A stretch of DNA of 5,890 nucleotides from Gammaproteobacteria bacterium. GTDB taxonomy: Bacteria; Pseudomonadota; Gammaproteobacteria; Pseudomonadales; Halieaceae. Positions 1-5,890 of this stretch are shown piece by piece (the first letter of the stretch is position 1; every line of letters begins with the position of its first letter). The stretch lies in contig JAAEZV010000112.1 of assembly GCA_018222695.1 (NCBI GenBank), forward strand, positions 1-5,890, written 5' to 3'. A program made the position numbers and the translations under genes. The notes under the pieces are model-generated. The model did no database searches and was not told the DNA's origin. It saw only the letters and a list, made by a program, of their open reading frames with translations.

Positions 1-189
1 CTGCGGGGTACCGCCATGGGGATTTTCTCCAGCGCCCAGTTTTTGGGCGTGTTCACGGGTGGTGTGCTCGGGGGCAGCGCGCTGCAATTGGGTGGGACGC
101 TCGGTCTGGTTGCCGTGTTGCTGGGTCTGACAGCGATCTGGCTGCTGGGCCTCTGGCGCTTTGGTCGGGCACCGGTAGCGGCGGTTTAA
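1..189 (+). CDS. MFS transporter, C-terminal end (partial, 5' end outside window)
   Basis: The reading frame is open from base 1 and ends with TAA at 187-189, giving the last 62 residues of a protein. It begins L-R-G-T-A-M-G-I-F-S-S and continues with Q-F-L-G, then G-G. This is the loop-plus-helix pattern typical of the penultimate and last helices of major facilitator superfamily carriers, where R-G-x-A-x-G-x-x-x-x-x-Q-x-x-G is common. A second, strongly hydrophobic segment rich in Leu, Val and Gly (about residues 34-54 of the fragment) would be the last membrane helix. A short basic tail follows. It would act in the inner membrane as a secondary transporter; the substrate cannot be told from this fragment. 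In Pseudomonas an MFS gene also lies just upstream of ssb (recalled, not searched), which supports the call. Confidence 0.8.
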   Translation: MRGTAMGIFSSAQFLGVFTGGVLGGSALQLGGTLGLVAVLLGLTAIWLLGLWRFGRAPVAAV

Positions 190-233
190 GGGCGCAAATG
201 TCGGAGAATGATGTACCCCCGGCACGGCAGCAT

Positions 234-242
234 TGCTATAGT
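234..242 (+). promoter_or_regulatory. Possible extended -10 promoter element for ssb
   Basis: The bases TG-C-TATAGT form an extended -10 motif (TGn followed by a hexamer matching TATAAT at 5 of 6 positions), about 70 bp before the ssb start. No good -35 hexamer lies at the normal distance; the best is a weak TGTACC near 212-217 with an overlong 19-bp spacer. The rest of the 122-bp gap (190-311) shows no recognisable LexA box, no strong hairpin with a T-tract, and no small gene. The call rests on motif inspection only. Confidence 0.3.
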
Positions 243-311
243 CCCAAAGTCAGTCACACAGACCCGTGAGTATCGCAAAGCGCGCTCTGGGGAACAGTAA
301 GGGAGCACCGT

Positions 312-764
312 ATGGCCTCGCGCGGCATCAATAAAGTTATTCTGGTTGGTAACCTCGGCAACGACCCGGAGCACCGGGTGCTGCCGTCGGGCGGCGGTGT
401 GACCAATATCAGTCTTGCCACCTCGGAGAGCTGGCGTGACAAGAACACGGGTGATCAGCAGGAGCGCACCGAGTGGCATCGTGTGGTGTTTTTTAACCGG
501 CTGTCCGAGATTGCCGCGGAATACCTACGCAAAGGCTCCAAAGTCTATGTGGAGGGCTCTCTGCGTACCCGCAAGTGGCAGGACCAGTCCGGGCAGGACC
601 GCTACACAACCGAGATCGTAGCCCAAGAGATGCAGATGCTCGACAGCCGCAATATGGCGTCTGATGGGGGTGGCTACCAAAGCGCGCCCGCGGCCAGTGC
701 GCCGGCGGCTGCGGCGGCAGATCCCGCGCCAATTGATTTCCCGGAAGACGACATTCCCTTCTGA
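312..764 (+). CDS. ssb: Single-stranded DNA-binding protein SSB
   Basis: This 150-residue protein binds single-stranded DNA as a tetramer in the cytoplasm during replication, recombination and repair. It starts M-A-S-R-G-I-N-K-V and has the full OB-fold of about 110 residues. The DNA-stacking aromatics of E. coli SSB (W40, W54, F60, W88) correspond to W41, W55, F61 and W89 here, and the tetramer-interface His55 to H56. The linker (about 113-142) is short and rich in Ala, Pro and Gly. The protein ends with the acidic tip D-D-I-P-F, which docks partner proteins such as exonuclease I, RecO and PriA. It is shorter than the 178-residue E. coli protein, almost entirely because of the linker. The ATG is preceded by AAGGGAG (about 299-305) at good spacing. 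It follows an MFS gene in the same direction. Confidence 0.98.
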   Translation: MASRGINKVILVGNLGNDPEHRVLPSGGGVTNISLATSESWRDKNTGDQQERTEWHRVVFFNRLSEIAAEYLRKGSKVYVEGSLRTRKWQDQSGQDRYTTEIVAQEMQMLDSRNMASDGGGYQSAPAASAPAAAAADPAPIDFPEDDIPF

Positions 765-808
765 CGGGCGCTCGCAGTGCAATCGGCGCCCCCACGCCCT
801 GACTGACC

Positions 809-1681
809 ATGCGTATTCTGGTTTTGGGCCTCGACTCTCCGTTGGGCTATGCCCTGCGTTCTTTTGCCACGCCTCTGATGCGCCACGAGATCGTGGGTGT
901 CGACATGGACACCACGCGCTGGCGCCGCGAGAGGCAGGTCAAGAAACTGATTCGCCGTGACCCGATTGACCTGATCCTCGACGCAAGGCTGGTGACCCAG
1001 ATAGACGGCGTCGACCCCGTGGGCCAGCCGGATATTGAGCGCACCCGCTGGTTGGCGGAGTTGGCGGCGAAAGATGGCGTGAGCTACCTATACCTATCCA
1101 GCGCGCGGGTGTTCTCGGGCACTTTGACGCGGCCGTATCGTGAGAGTGACCAGCCCGACGCCACGGATCCGGTAGGCAAAACCCTGATCGAGGTCGAAGA
1201 GCTTCTGAAAACGACGCTCGATGAGGTCTTCATTCTGCGTCTTGGGCTCATGTTTGGCGGTCGCCGGCCCAATCCCTTGGCGCGGGCACTCGATGCATTG
1301 GCCCGCGGTGATCGCATCAAGGTCAGTGAACAGGTGAGGGGTAGCCCGGTGCATGTTGCAGAGGTCGCGCGGGTGATGCACGGCATTATTGATCAGATGG
1401 GGGCGGGGGCGCCGCGGTCGGGTTTGTACCACTACAGCGGCATCGGTGAGGTCAATCTGTATTCGTTTATGGAGACCGTGCTGGCCAATGCCTCTCAATA
1501 CCAGCCGTTTACGGAAGCCCGTGAACTGATGGAGCTGATTGAGCCGACCGCCGAAGCGCCCACCAGCTTGAGTCTGGATTGTGCCGAGCTACGCCATCAG
1601 TTCGGCATACAGCAGTTGAGCTGGCGGGAGTTTGTTCCCCGCGCCGTTCGACGCTACATTGACCTCTATGTGGAGTCCTGA
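809..1681 (+). CDS. RmlD-like NAD(P)-binding (extended SDR) family protein, probable loss of the catalytic YxxxK motif
   Basis: This 290-residue protein has the fold of dTDP-4-dehydrorhamnose reductase and related sugar-nucleotide epimerases/reductases. The N-terminus is a first Rossmann strand and dinucleotide loop (M-R-I-L-V-L-G-L-D-S-P-L-G, residues 1-13; the middle Gly of GxxGxxG is Ser). Y-L-Y-L-S-S-A-R-V-F-S-G at 93-104 matches the RmlD block S-T-D-Y-V-F-D-G, and P-Y-R-E-S-D (109-114) matches its P-Y-x-E-x-D. A gap-free count from that Glu puts V122 and L126 where RmlD has the catalytic Tyr and Lys (V-G-K-T-L instead of Y-G-x-T-K). Later blocks (L-R-L-G-L-M-F-G at 143-150, S-P-V-H-V-A-E-V-A at 179-187, the Y-H-Y-S-G segment near 207) fit the substrate-domain side of the family. 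The role is unknown; a catalytic reductase is doubtful. It lies 44 bp after ssb, and its stop is 3 bp before the first possible moaB start, so it is probably cotranscribed with moaB and moeA. There is no clear ribosome binding site before its ATG. Confidence 0.88.
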   Translation: MRILVLGLDSPLGYALRSFATPLMRHEIVGVDMDTTRWRRERQVKKLIRRDPIDLILDARLVTQIDGVDPVGQPDIERTRWLAELAAKDGVSYLYLSSARVFSGTLTRPYRESDQPDATDPVGKTLIEVEELLKTTLDEVFILRLGLMFGGRRPNPLARALDALARGDRIKVSEQVRGSPVHVAEVARVMHGIIDQMGAGAPRSGLYHYSGIGEVNLYSFMETVLANASQYQPFTEARELMELIEPTAEAPTSLSLDCAELRHQFGIQQLSWREFVPRAVRRYIDLYVES

Positions 1682-1684
1682 GGG

Positions 1685-2191
1685 GTGGCGAGGGTGAGTG
1701 CAGCGCTAAAAGTGGCGGTTTTGACCGTGAGCGATACCCGCACGCAAGAGACGGATACGTCAGGGGCCTTTCTCGAAGAGGCACTTCGTGACGCAGGTCA
1801 TCACATCGCGGATCGCCAGATTGTGATTGACGACGTCTATCAGCTTCGTGCCATTGTGTCGCAGTGGATTGCGGAGCCGGATGTTGAGGTGATTCTGACC
1901 ACGGGTGGTACCGGTTTCTCAGGCCGGGATTCGACGCCAGAGGCGCTGGCGCCGCTTTTTGATAAGACCATTGACGGTTTTGGTGAGGTTTTCCGCGCGC
2001 TCAGCCTCACCGAAATTGGCTCCTCGACGGTGCAATCTCGCGCACTCGCGGGACTGGCGAATGGCACCGTGATTTTCTGTATGCCCGGGTCCACGGGCGC
2101 CTGTCGCACCGCCTGGGAGGGCGTATTGCGGGATCAACTCGACAGCGAGCACAAACCTTGCAATTTTGTCGGGGTGCTCCGGGGCCACTGA
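1685..2191 (+). CDS. moaB: Molybdenum cofactor biosynthesis protein MoaB
   Basis: The 168-residue product matches the MoaB/Mog (MoCF_biosynth) fold over its whole length. Visible blocks are A-V-L-T-V-S-D-T-R near 11-19, D-T-S-G (24-27), the glycine-rich T-T-G-G-T-G (72-77), the D-S-T-P-E-A segment (82-87), G-F-G-E-V-F-R (98-104), and M-P-G-S-T-x-A-C-R-T-A-W-E (133-145) near the C-terminus, very close to E. coli MoaB. In family terms this is the molybdopterin-binding protein type that adenylylates molybdopterin before metal insertion (the activity is firm for Mog/MogA and plant Cnx1G; that of E. coli MoaB itself is less certain). The start is a GTG. Two in-frame GTGs compete: 1685, preceded by GGAG at 1672-1675, and 1694, preceded by AGGGG at 1681-1685 with 8-bp spacing. 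The latter would shorten the protein by three residues. It sits between the RmlD-like gene and moeA with 3-bp gaps. Confidence 0.95.
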   Translation: MARVSAALKVAVLTVSDTRTQETDTSGAFLEEALRDAGHHIADRQIVIDDVYQLRAIVSQWIAEPDVEVILTTGGTGFSGRDSTPEALAPLFDKTIDGFGEVFRALSLTEIGSSTVQSRALAGLANGTVIFCMPGSTGACRTAWEGVLRDQLDSEHKPCNFVGVLRGH

Positions 2192-2194
2192 TTC

Positions 2195-3388
2195 ATGGCG
2201 CTAACCCCCCTTTCCGAGGCGCTGGAGCGCATCCTCGCTACTGTTGAGTCTCAACCCGACTGGGAAATGGTCGCGCTCGAGGCGGCGCCCAATCGTTACT
2301 GCGCTGAAGCCATCAACGCCACCCTGTCAGTGCCACCGGCAGATAACAGCGCCATGGATGGCTATGCCGTGGCGAGTGAGGATGTGCCGGGTACGCTGGT
2401 CATCAGCCAGCGCGTGCCGGCGGGTCAAGCACCTTTGCCGTTGGTAGCCGGCACGACGGCACGGATTTTCACAGGCGCTGAAATGCCTGCGGGGGCCGAT
2501 GCCGTGATCCTGCAGGAGGATGCCGTGGCAGGAGAAGGGCAGGTCACCTTACCCGCTGCCCAGCCGGGGCAGCATATCCGTCGACGAGGGAGTGATATTC
2601 AACCCGGGGACACACTGGTGGGGGCGGGGCATCGATTGACTCCTCAGGATATTGGCCTGCTGGCCTCGGTGGGGCTGGATGCGGTCCCCGTCTTCCGGCC
2701 GCTCATCGTCGCCGTGCTGACGACCGGAGACGAATTGCGTGAGCCGGGTAGCGGCGATCTGGATCCCGGCCAGATCTTCAACAGCAACCGCTTCAGTCTC
2801 GCCGCCCAGATCAGGGCGCTCGGGATGACGGTGATCGACTGCGGCAATCTCCCCGATGATCCCGATCAGATTGGCGAAGCGCTGGAGCGGGCGGCCGCAG
2901 AGGCGGATTGCATCGTCACCGCCGGTGGCGTCTCGGTCGGTGAAGAGGATCACGTCAAATCTCAGATTGAGCAGAGGGGCGCGCTGGATCTCTGGAAGCT
3001 GGCGATCAAGCCCGGCAAGCCTTTGGCATTTGGGCAGGTTGCCGGCACCCCCATCTTCGGACTGCCCGGTAATCCGGTCTCGGCATTTATCACTTTTGCG
3101 CTGGTGGCCAAACCATGGCTGATCAAGCGTCAGGGAGGACACCCGTTGCCGGTGCAACGCTTCCCTGTGAAAGCGGCATTTTCCTTAACGCGTCCGGGCA
3201 CCCGAGAGGAGTTTCTCCGCGTTTGCTTGACGGGATCAGGGGAGGCCCTGCGCGCAGCGCTGACGGGCAGCCAGAGCTCGGGCGTCCTGACCAGTCTCAG
3301 TGAGGCCGACGGCCTGGCCGTCATTGCGCCGGGTACCACTGTGGCTGAGGGAGACTGGGTCGAGGTGATGCCGCTGTGGGCTCTGTGA
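2195..3388 (+). CDS. moeA: Molybdopterin molybdenumtransferase MoeA
   Basis: The 397-residue protein inserts molybdate into adenylylated molybdopterin to give the active molybdenum cofactor, in the cytoplasm. The domain order is complete. The N-terminal part carries P-P-A-D-N-S-A-M-D-G-Y-A (47-58) and T-G-A-E-M-P-x-G-A-D-A-V (93-104). The central MoCF_biosynth-type domain carries T-T-G-D-E-L (176-181), the N-S-N block (196-198), T-A-G-G-V-S-V-G-E-x-D (242-252), the K-P-G-K-P-L segment (272-277) and G-L-P-G-N-P-V-S-A (289-297). The C-terminal beta domain (about 320-397) ends at a normal length for the family. The ATG lies 3 bp after the moaB stop with only a weak G-rich upstream sequence, which suggests translational coupling to moaB. 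The gene ends 24 bp from the convergent fabB. Confidence 0.97.
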   Translation: MALTPLSEALERILATVESQPDWEMVALEAAPNRYCAEAINATLSVPPADNSAMDGYAVASEDVPGTLVISQRVPAGQAPLPLVAGTTARIFTGAEMPAGADAVILQEDAVAGEGQVTLPAAQPGQHIRRRGSDIQPGDTLVGAGHRLTPQDIGLLASVGLDAVPVFRPLIVAVLTTGDELREPGSGDLDPGQIFNSNRFSLAAQIRALGMTVIDCGNLPDDPDQIGEALERAAAEADCIVTAGGVSVGEEDHVKSQIEQRGALDLWKLAIKPGKPLAFGQVAGTPIFGLPGNPVSAFITFALVAKPWLIKRQGGHPLPVQRFPVKAAFSLTRPGTREEFLRVCLTGSGEALRAALTGSQSSGVLTSLSEADGLAVIAPGTTVAEGDWVEVMPLWAL

Positions 3389-3412
3389 GCCAGTGCTGCA
3401 GATCGCGGTGAA

Positions 3413-4633
3413 TCAGTCCGTATAGCGTCGGAAAATGAGCGTGGCGTTGGTGCCACCGAATCCGAAGCTGTTCGACATCACCTGATGCAGCCCGGCATTG
3501 TCGACCCGCTCCAAGGCAATCGGCAGGCCTTCAGCCCCCTCATCGAGCGTTTCAATGTTGGCCGAGGCCGCGATGAAATCGTCCTGCATCATTAGCAGAG
3601 AATAGATGGCTTCCTGCACGCCAGCTGCGCCCAGTGAGTGGCCCGAGAGCGATTTGGTGGAGCCGATCACCGGCGCTTGCTCGCCAAATACAGTCCGCAG
3701 CGCGTTGAGCTCCTGAATATCGCCGGCCGGCGTACTGGTGCCGTGTGCGTTGATGTAGTCGATCTGGCCCTCGAGCCCGTACATCGCCTGCTGCATACAG
3801 CGCACCGCGCCCTCACCTGAAGGAGCGACCATGTCGTAGCCGTCCGAGGTGGCGCCGTACCCCACCAGCTCTGCCAGGATGTTGGCGCCCCGCGCTTTGG
3901 CATGGGTCAGTGACTCCACGACCAGCATGCCGCCACCGCCGGCAATCACAAAGCCGTCCCGATTGGCGTCATAGGCGCGGGAGGCGCGCTCGGGCGTCTC
4001 GTTATATTGGCTCGACAGCGCGCCCATCGCGTCAAATAACGCGCTCATGGTCCAGTGCAACTCCTCGCCGCCGCCAGCAAACACCACGTCCTGCTTGCCC
4101 AGCTGGATGAGCTCCATCGCATGACCAATACAGTGTGCGCTGGTTGAACAGGCGGAGGAGATCGAATAATTAACGCCCTTGATCTGGAACGGTGTCGCAA
4201 GACACGCTGACACCGTACTGCCCATGGTCTGGGTCACCCGGTAGGGACCAACGCGACGGATACCCCGGTCGCGAAGAATATCGGCAGCCTCTACCTGACT
4301 GGCTGACGAGGCGCCGCCGGAGCCCGCGACAATCCCGGTGCGGGGATTGGACACTTCTGCGTCACTCAAGCCTGCGTGAGCAATCGCCTGCTGCAGGCTG
4401 AGGTAGGCGTATCCCGCCGCGTCGCCCATGAATCGCCACTGCTTCCGGTCGATATGTTGCGAGAGGTCGATATTCGGCGTGCCGGCGATCTGCGAGCGCA
4501 TGCCCGCGTCGACATGATCTTGCCGCAACGAGATACCGGAGCGGCCGTTGAACAGGGCATCCTTGACAGCGCCCGCGTCGTTTCCGAGGCAGGAGACCAC
4601 GCCGAGACCGGTGATGACGACCCGCTCTGTCAT
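3413..4633 (-). CDS. fabB: Beta-ketoacyl-[acyl-carrier-protein] synthase I
   Basis: This 406-residue condensing enzyme elongates acyl-ACP with malonyl-ACP and is needed to extend the cis-3-decenoyl intermediate made by FabA. The thiolase-fold catalytic residues are all present: nucleophile C162 in S-S-A-C-S-T-S, H297 in [12 protein letters not shown]327 in S-T-K-S-L-S-G-H, and H332. The closing glycine-rich loop G-F-G-G-T-N is at 391-396. The N-terminus [14 protein letters not shown] and the length match the FabB branch (about 404-406 residues) rather than FabF. Its ATG overlaps the fabA stop by one base (TAATG), with a G-rich stretch (ACGGGG) just upstream that could serve as the ribosome binding site. 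It therefore forms a fabA-fabB operon and is likely translated by coupling. Confidence 0.98.
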   Translation of the reverse strand: MTERVVITGLGVVSCLGNDAGAVKDALFNGRSGISLRQDHVDAGMRSQIAGTPNIDLSQHIDRKQWRFMGDAAGYAYLSLQQAIAHAGLSDAEVSNPRTGIVAGSGGASSASQVEAADILRDRGIRRVGPYRVTQTMGSTVSACLATPFQIKGVNYSISSACSTSAHCIGHAMELIQLGKQDVVFAGGGEELHWTMSALFDAMGALSSQYNETPERASRAYDANRDGFVIAGGGGMLVVESLTHAKARGANILAELVGYGATSDGYDMVAPSGEGAVRCMQQAMYGLEGQIDYINAHGTSTPAGDIQELNALRTVFGEQAPVIGSTKSLSGHSLGAAGVQEAIYSLLMMQDDFIAASANIETLDEGAEGLPIALERVDNAGLHQVMSNSFGFGGTNATLIFRRYTD

Positions 4634-5166
4634 TACATCGACCCCGTGTTCTGGAACAGGCCGACCCGCAGATCCGAGGCGGTGTAGATGATTTCGCCGT
4701 CCACGGAGACCGAACCATCGGCGATGCCCATGACCAGCTTGCGCTCAATCACCCGCTTCATATGGATGTGATAACGCACTTGCTTGTGATCGGGCAGGAT
4801 TTGCCCGGTGAACTTGACCTCACCGCAGCCCAATGCGCGACCGCGCCCTGGATTACCCCGCCAACCGAGGAAAAAGCCTACGAGCTGCCACATGGCGTCC
4901 AGGCCCAGACAGCCGGGCATCACGGGGTCACCGGGAAAGTGGCAGGCGAAAAACCACAGGTCCGGGTGGATATCGAGCTCTGCGATCAGCTCTCCCTTGC
5001 CGGTTGCGCCTCCCTCAGAGCTGATGTGGCTGATACGGTCCACCATCAGCATATTTTCAACAGGCAACTGCGCGTTGCCGTCGCCGAACAGCTCGCCCAT
5101 ACCGCAGGCGATCAATTCGGCCTTGTCGTATTGAGACTGCGGAACAAAAGAGGTCGCGTCGGTCAT
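4633..5166 (-). CDS. fabA: 3-hydroxydecanoyl-[ACP] dehydratase/isomerase
   Basis: This enzyme dehydrates 3-hydroxydecanoyl-ACP and isomerises trans-2- to cis-3-decenoyl-ACP, the branch point of anaerobic unsaturated fatty acid synthesis. The 177-residue hot-dog-fold protein contains [20 protein letters not shown] (71-90), in which H76 and D90 correspond to the catalytic His70 and Asp84 of E. coli FabA. Further family blocks are G-E-L-F-G (24-28), P-x-x-N-M-L-M-V-D-R (35-44), V-K-F-T-G-Q-I-L-P (117-125) and I-Y-T-A-S-D-L (160-166). The frame stays open upstream to 5295, but I chose the ATG at 5166 because it gives the usual family length (172 residues in E. coli). The extra 43 residues look like no FabA N-terminus, and a candidate promoter lies inside that extension. 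The ribosome binding site is weak (GGAA about 12 bases upstream). It precedes and overlaps fabB. Confidence 0.96.
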   Translation of the reverse strand: MTDATSFVPQSQYDKAELIACGMGELFGDGNAQLPVENMLMVDRISHISSEGGATGKGELIAELDIHPDLWFFACHFPGDPVMPGCLGLDAMWQLVGFFLGWRGNPGRGRALGCGEVKFTGQILPDHKQVRYHIHMKRVIERKLVMGIADGSVSVDGEIIYTASDLRVGLFQNTGSM

Positions 5167-5248
5167 TCGATTGGGATTCCAGTGCGGGCTGAAGCGGCGA
5201 TGGGTGCGCGAGTGCTGATCGCCGCGGGAGATATGATCAACAAGTGTA

Positions 5249-5277
5249 ATTGTAGAGGAAGGTCCCGTCCTGATCCA
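5249..5277 (-). promoter_or_regulatory. Possible fabA-fabB promoter
   Basis: Read on the - strand, TACAAT (5254 down to 5249) matches the -10 consensus at 5 of 6 positions. With a 17-bp spacer the -35 position holds TGGATC (5277-5272), which matches TTGACA only weakly. The start of transcription would fall near 5242, giving an untranslated leader of about 75 bases before the fabA ATG. I found no convincing FadR, FabR or DesT palindrome here. Confidence 0.3.
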
Positions 5278-5280
5278 GCT

Positions 5281-5298
5281 TGAGTGAGGGCGCACTCA
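5281..5298. promoter_or_regulatory. 18-bp inverted repeat, candidate operator
   Basis: TGAGTG (5281-5286) and CACTCA (5293-5298) are perfect inverted copies separated by 6 bp (AGGGCG). A further copy of the half-site, TCACTC, follows at 5301-5306. The repeat lies just upstream of the candidate fabA -35 region and about 125 bp before the divergent guanylyltransferase start, where a regulator could act on either gene. It has no T-tract, so an intrinsic terminator is unlikely. A 6-bp inverted repeat can arise by chance; the support is position plus symmetry only. Confidence 0.3.
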
Positions 5299-5423
5299 GG
5301 TCACTCGCAAGCAGTTATATAAGTCGCAATAGGCGCAACCAGTGCCCCGAATGGCTCAGGGTGACGGGAGACGGTGCGTACAGTAGCATCTCGCCTTCTG
5401 ATATCACTCTGTAAACCGCATCA

Positions 5424-5890
5424 ATGTTAATACCCGTTTTACTCTCCGGTGGCGTCGGTAGCCGCCTGTGGCCCGTGTCCCGCGCCGCCAGACCCAAGCA
5501 GTTTCTGCCTTTGGGGGGTGACGGGTCGATGCTGCAGGAGACCCAGAGGCGGCTAGAGGGCTTGGATTGCGGACCTGCGATCGTGGTCTGTAATGCGGAA
5601 CACCGCTTTATGGTGGCCGAACAACTGCGGGCGGAGGCGGCCGCAAGTCCGACAATTATTCTTGAGCCCGCCGGGCGCAACACCGCGCCCGCCATCGCGT
5701 TGGCGGCATTGCAGGCGCAGGCACAGCATCCCGAGGCCATACTGCTGGTGCTGCCCGCTGATCATCATGTGACGGATCCCGGGGCATTTCGGGCCACCGT
5801 CGAGCGGGCCATGGCCCCCGCACACGCCGGCAAGTTGATGACATTTGGCGTCGTGCCCAGCCGCCCTGAGACCGGATATGGCTACGTACG
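5424..5890 (+). CDS. Mannose-1-phosphate guanylyltransferase, N-terminal part (partial, 3' end outside window)
   Basis: The 155 visible residues belong to the nucleotidyltransferase domain that makes GDP-mannose from mannose 1-phosphate and GTP (ManC/AlgA/XanB family, cytoplasmic). The N-terminal signature [14 protein letters not shown] (7-20) binds the nucleotide, and P-K-Q-F-L follows at 24-28. Then come [17 protein letters not shown] (79-95), L-P-A-D-H (110-114), and [15 protein letters not shown] (140-154), all family hallmarks. The third residue of the G-G-S-G-x-R-L-W-P loop is Val instead of the usual Ser. Whether it is the short form or the bifunctional form fused to mannose-6-phosphate isomerase cannot be seen. 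The ATG is the first start after an in-frame TAA at 5412-5414. No clear Shine-Dalgarno sequence precedes it. GDP-mannose feeds exopolysaccharide, O-antigen or GDP-sugar pathways. Confidence 0.95.
   Translation, partial: MLIPVLLSGGVGSRLWPVSRAARPKQFLPLGGDGSMLQETQRRLEGLDCGPAIVVCNAEHRFMVAEQLRAEAAASPTIILEPAGRNTAPAIALAALQAQAQHPEAILLVLPADHHVTDPGAFRATVERAMAPAHAGKLMTFGVVPSRPETGYGYV

Larger units (their letters stand above)
5167..5423. other. Divergent intergenic region between fabA and the guanylyltransferase gene
   Basis: The 257 bp between the two divergent start codons contain the candidate fabA promoter, the 18-bp inverted repeat, and an AT-rich patch (TTATATAA, 5315-5322) in otherwise GC-rich sequence. 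Read rightwards, TATAAG at 5318-5323 could be a -10 for the guanylyltransferase gene, but no good -35 precedes it. I see no RNA gene, riboswitch or plausible small coding sequence. Confidence 0.6.

Noticed and set aside
190..311. LexA (SOS) box upstream of ssb
   Set aside because: No CTGT-N8-ACAG-like sequence is present in the gap.
766..791. Inverted repeat GGGCGC/GCGCCC after ssb as an intrinsic terminator
   Set aside because: The stem is only 6 bp with a 14-base loop and there is no T-tract. In GC-rich DNA this is expected by chance.
2549..3157. Long open frame on the - strand inside moeA (202 codons)
   Set aside because: It lies wholly opposite the conserved moeA gene, encodes no recognisable domain, and is the kind of shadow frame expected in GC-rich coding sequence.
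5271..5281. FadR-like half-site (AGCTGGATCAG on the - strand) near fabA
   Set aside because: Only one half resembles the remembered FadR consensus and the second half is absent.
5167..5295. N-terminal extension of fabA by 43 residues to an upstream ATG at 5295
   Set aside because: The extension has no FabA-like sequence, makes the protein far longer than the family, and contains the likely promoter. The ATG at 5166 gives the normal N-terminus.
5315..5740. Open frame on the - strand overlapping the guanylyltransferase gene (141 codons)
   Set aside because: It is opposite a gene with clear family motifs and has a low-complexity Ala/Cys/Ser-rich product with no recognisable domain.

Overview
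The window is a stretch of GC-rich bacterial chromosome with ordinary, intact housekeeping genes. It suggests a gammaproteobacterium: the SSB, FabA and FabB proteins are of the gammaproteobacterial type, and the anaerobic unsaturated-fatty-acid pair fabA-fabB is present. From memory, the order MFS transporter then ssb resembles the Pseudomonas arrangement, and the combination of ssb, an RmlD-like protein, moaB/moeA and fabAB recalls marine Halieaceae/OM60-type genomes. The genus is an inference that I could not test.

Layout. At positions 1-189 is the 3' end of an MFS transporter gene (+). After a 122-bp gap come ssb (312-764), an RmlD-like NAD(P)-binding protein (809-1681), moaB (1685-2191) and moeA (2195-3388), all on the + strand. 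The last three are separated by only 3 bp each and look like one transcript. From the other side, fabA (4633-5166) and fabB (3413-4633) run on the - strand, overlap by one base, and end 24 bp from the moeA stop. A 257-bp divergent intergenic region (5167-5423) separates fabA from the 5' part of a mannose-1-phosphate guanylyltransferase gene (5424 to the window edge, +).

Functions. SSB protects single-stranded DNA. MoaB and MoeA belong to the late steps of molybdenum cofactor synthesis (molybdopterin adenylylation-type fold and molybdate insertion). FabA introduces the cis double bond at the C10 stage, and FabB elongates the unsaturated intermediates. The last gene makes GDP-mannose and may open a polysaccharide locus beyond the window.

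The item most worth a second look is the RmlD-like protein. At the position of the catalytic YxxxK motif it reads V-G-K-T-L, so both the Tyr and the Lys are replaced, and it may be a non-catalytic family member tied to the moaB-moeA transcript. Second is a perfect 6-bp inverted repeat with a 6-bp spacer in the fabA/guanylyltransferase divergent region, which could be an operator. I saw no RNA genes, insertion sequences, CRISPR arrays or signs of recent transfer, and nothing that amounts to a new defence or mobile system.
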